Part shown: piece by piece, positions 5,901 to 7,618 of the stretch
How the letters are laid out: each line of letters opens with the position of its first letter
Numbering within the stretch: position 1 is the stretch's first letter
Notes under the pieces: generated by a model
The model's database searches: none
Told to the model about the DNA's origin: nothing
Seen by the model: the letters and a program-made list of their open reading frames with translations, nothing else
Made by a program: the position numbers and the translations under genes
Assembly: GCA_022564935.1 (NCBI GenBank)
Contig: JADFKM010000075.1
Span: forward strand, 1-7,618
Reading direction: 5' to 3'
DNA: 7,618 bases
Origin: Candidatus Dadabacteria bacterium
GTDB lineage: Bacteria; Desulfobacterota_D; UBA1144; Nemesobacterales; JADFKM01

Positions 5901-7580
5901 TTAATCGTTCTCTTCCCCGGTGACCCTGAACAGCTCTTCTATAGAGGTCTCACCCTTGATCACCTTTTGCTTGCCGTCAACCCTGAGGGTTTGCATGCCG
6001 TTTTTAATCGCCTCTCTCTTAATTGTGGTAGAGTCGGCCGTGCTCAGTATCAAATTCCTGACAACGTCGTCTACGCTCATTATCTCGAATATGCCCGACC
6101 TCCCGCTGTAGCCGGTATCCACGCATTCCTTGCAGCCCACGGCCTTGTAGGTCTTTATGTCCTCGCCGCGAAGCTCGCTATCGCCGTTAAACTTGCTAAG
6201 TTCGTCTTCGCGGGGGGTGTAGAGCTGTTTGCAGTGAGGACAGAGCTGCCGCACGAGTCTCTGTGCTATCACGGCGATGAGCGAGGAGGCCACGAGGAAC
6301 GGCTCTATGCCCATGTCAACCAGCCTCGTTATGGCACTCGAGGCATCGTTTGTGTGCAGTGTGGCGAAGACAAGGTGCCCCGTGAGGGAGGCGTGAATGG
6401 CGATGTCGGCGGTCTCCCTGTCCCTTATTTCTCCCACCAGTATCACATCGGGGTCCTGGCGGAGAATGGAGCGGAGGCCGTTTGCAAAGGTCAGGTTCAC
6501 CTTGGGGTTTACCTGAATCTGATTAATACCCTGAATCTGATACTCCACGGGGTCTTCGATGGTAATGATCTTTTTATCGGGGGAGTTTATTTTCTGAAGC
6601 GCCGCATACAGGGTCGTCGTCTTACCGCTTCCTGTGGGCCCGGTCACAAGAATTATGCCGTAGGGACGCTTAATCAGGGAGTCCATAATGTCCTTCTTAT
6701 ATGACTCAAAGCCCAGGTCCTTAAGCGTCAGCATGACGTTGGAGCGGTCGAGAAGCCTCATCACGACGCTCTCTCCCCAGGTGGTAGGAACCGTGGAAAT
6801 CCGCACATCCACGTCCCTTCCTGCAACCTTTACCCTTATCCTGCCGTCCTGGGGCTTTCTCTTCTCGGCGATATCCAGCTCGGCCATTATCTTGACCCTG
6901 GAGATCACGGCACTCTGGAGTTTCTTCGGGATGCTGATCACCTCGTGGAGCATACCGTCCTTCCTGAAGCGCACCATGACCTCTTTTTCAAAGCACTCTA
7001 TGTGAATGTCGCTTGCCTTCTCCTTGACCGCCTGGAAGAGCAGGGAGTTGACGACCCTAATGATAGGGGCTTCGTCGTCGGCGTCGAGGATGTCCTCGGT
7101 CTCAGGTATGTCGGACTCGGTGATAACGCCTTCGTGCTCTTCTATGTCGTCGGCAATGCCCGCTGCGCGCTCATAGACCTTGTTTATACAGTCGATCACG
7201 GTGGCTCCTGAGGCCAGGTACGGCTCAATTTCGGCTCCGAACAGGCTCTTGACCTCGTCCATCACGCACAGGTCTAGGGGTGGGCCGAAAGCGATGTGCA
7301 CGGCTTGGTTATCCTTCTTTATGGGTATTAATTTGTACTTCTTTGCATAGCTTATCGGGAGGGTTTGTATTAGCTCTCTGTCGATCTCATCCTCACTCAG
7401 GGCGCCGATCAGGGGCACTCCGTAAAACTCCGAGAGGACCTCGAGCAGCTCTTCCGGGTCAAGGAGGTTCGAGCGGATTAGGACATCCTCAAACCTCTCC
7501 TTATCGTCTGATACTATTTCGTTAATCTTACCCCGGGCTTCGGGGTTCTTCTGGGCTATTATCTCCTCTAGAGTCTTCAA
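5901..7580 (-). CDS. gspE: Type II secretion traffic ATPase GspE
   Basis: The hexameric cytoplasmic ATPase that powers pseudopilus assembly. 559 residues. The N-terminal T2SSE_N-type domain (about 1-140) contains DVLIRSNLLDPEELLEVLSE and is followed by an acidic linker (143-170). The catalytic part shows Walker A GPTGSGKT (314-321), Asp box IEDPVEYQ (341-348), Walker B with catalytic Glu in DPDVILVGEIRD (376-387, E384) and His box TGHLVFATLHTNDA (400-413). A zinc-binding tetracysteine follows: C447/C450 and C483/C486. The start is TTG at 7580; an in-frame stop lies two codons upstream and no ATG or GTG lies nearby downstream. AGGGG ten bases upstream is the likely ribosome binding site. PilB of type IV pili is the main alternative, but the gspF-K neighbours make GspE far more likely. 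Confidence 0.95.
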   Translation of the reverse strand: MKTLEEIIAQKNPEARGKINEIVSDDKERFEDVLIRSNLLDPEELLEVLSEFYGVPLIGALSEDEIDRELIQTLPISYAKKYKLIPIKKDNQAVHIAFGPPLDLCVMDEVKSLFGAEIEPYLASGATVIDCINKVYERAAGIADDIEEHEGVITESDIPETEDILDADDEAPIIRVVNSLLFQAVKEKASDIHIECFEKEVMVRFRKDGMLHEVISIPKKLQSAVISRVKIMAELDIAEKRKPQDGRIRVKVAGRDVDVRISTVPTTWGESVVMRLLDRSNVMLTLKDLGFESYKKDIMDSLIKRPYGIILVTGPTGSGKTTTLYAALQKINSPDKKIITIEDPVEYQIQGINQIQVNPKVNLTFANGLRSILRQDPDVILVGEIRDRETADIAIHASLTGHLVFATLHTNDASSAITRLVDMGIEPFLVASSLIAVIAQRLVRQLCPHCKQLYTPREDELSKFNGDSELRGEDIKTYKAVGCKECVDTGYSGRSGIFEIMSVDDVVRNLILSTADSTTIKREAIKNGMQTLRVDGKQKVIKGETSIEELFRVTGEEND

Positions 7581-7618
7581 TCCTTAATTACCCCTGACAT
7601 AAATTTTTAAACGGCATA
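7581..7618. other. Upstream sliver before gspE
   Basis: Thirty-eight bases before the gspE start. On the minus strand AGGGG (7595-7591) serves as a probable ribosome binding site. Two of the three frames stay open from the window edge to a stop close to gspE (TAA ends at 7588 or 7584), so the 3' end of an upstream gene could lie here, but the stretch is too short to identify one. Confidence 0.35.

Noticed and set aside
5967-6704. A 245-codon plus-strand open frame opposite gspE
   Set aside because: It is fully antisense to the conserved catalytic region of GspE, shows no family motifs and has low-complexity shadow composition.

Overview
The window is a compact, entirely minus-strand stretch of a bacterial chromosome. 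It carries seven consecutive core genes of a type II secretion system (T2SS, general secretory pathway) in transcription order gspE-gspF-gspG-gspH-gspI-gspJ-gspK, followed by a RavA/MoxR-type AAA+ ATPase and the first codons of one more gene that runs off the left edge. A T2SS implies a diderm (Gram-negative) host. The moderate GC content, AGGAGG-type ribosome binding sites and protein style look like a deltaproteobacterial/Desulfobacterota-like or related uncultured lineage, but that placement is an impression and not a result.

Layout in transcription order (right to left): 7581-7618 is a short upstream sliver; 7580-5901 is the secretion ATPase GspE; 5900-5697 is an unusually long non-coding gap with an imperfect inverted repeat; 5696-4491 is the inner-membrane platform protein GspF; 4474-4004 is the major pseudopilin GspG, behind the best Shine-Dalgarno of the window; 4000-3488 is GspH; 3487-3368 is a second gap of 120 nt; 3367-2960 is GspI; 2982-2341 is GspJ; about 2317-1214 is GspK; 1229-78 is the RavA-like ATPase, whose start lies inside the end of gspK; 35-1 is the start of another gene behind a GAGGAGG site.

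How the genes work together: GspE hydrolyses ATP at the cytoplasmic face and drives GspF, which is thought to feed processed pseudopilins into a periplasmic pseudopilus. GspG forms the shaft, while GspH, GspI, GspJ and GspK form the initiating tip. All five pseudopilins keep a prepilin-peptidase site (G before a hydrophobic segment). GspG, H, I and J have the Glu at +5, and GspK lacks it, as expected for the tip subunit. The outer-membrane secretin GspD, GspC, the platform partners GspL and GspM, and the prepilin peptidase are not in this window.

The most unusual point is that gspK is followed, with a 16-nt coding overlap, by a RavA-type AAA+ ATPase where classical operons have gspL and gspM. 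Other points worth a second look are a nine-base G tract inside the conserved part of gspG, the 204-nt gap between gspE and gspF with its inverted repeat, and an isoleucine at +1 of mature GspG. No RNA genes, CRISPR arrays, insertion sequences or convincing promoters or terminators were found.
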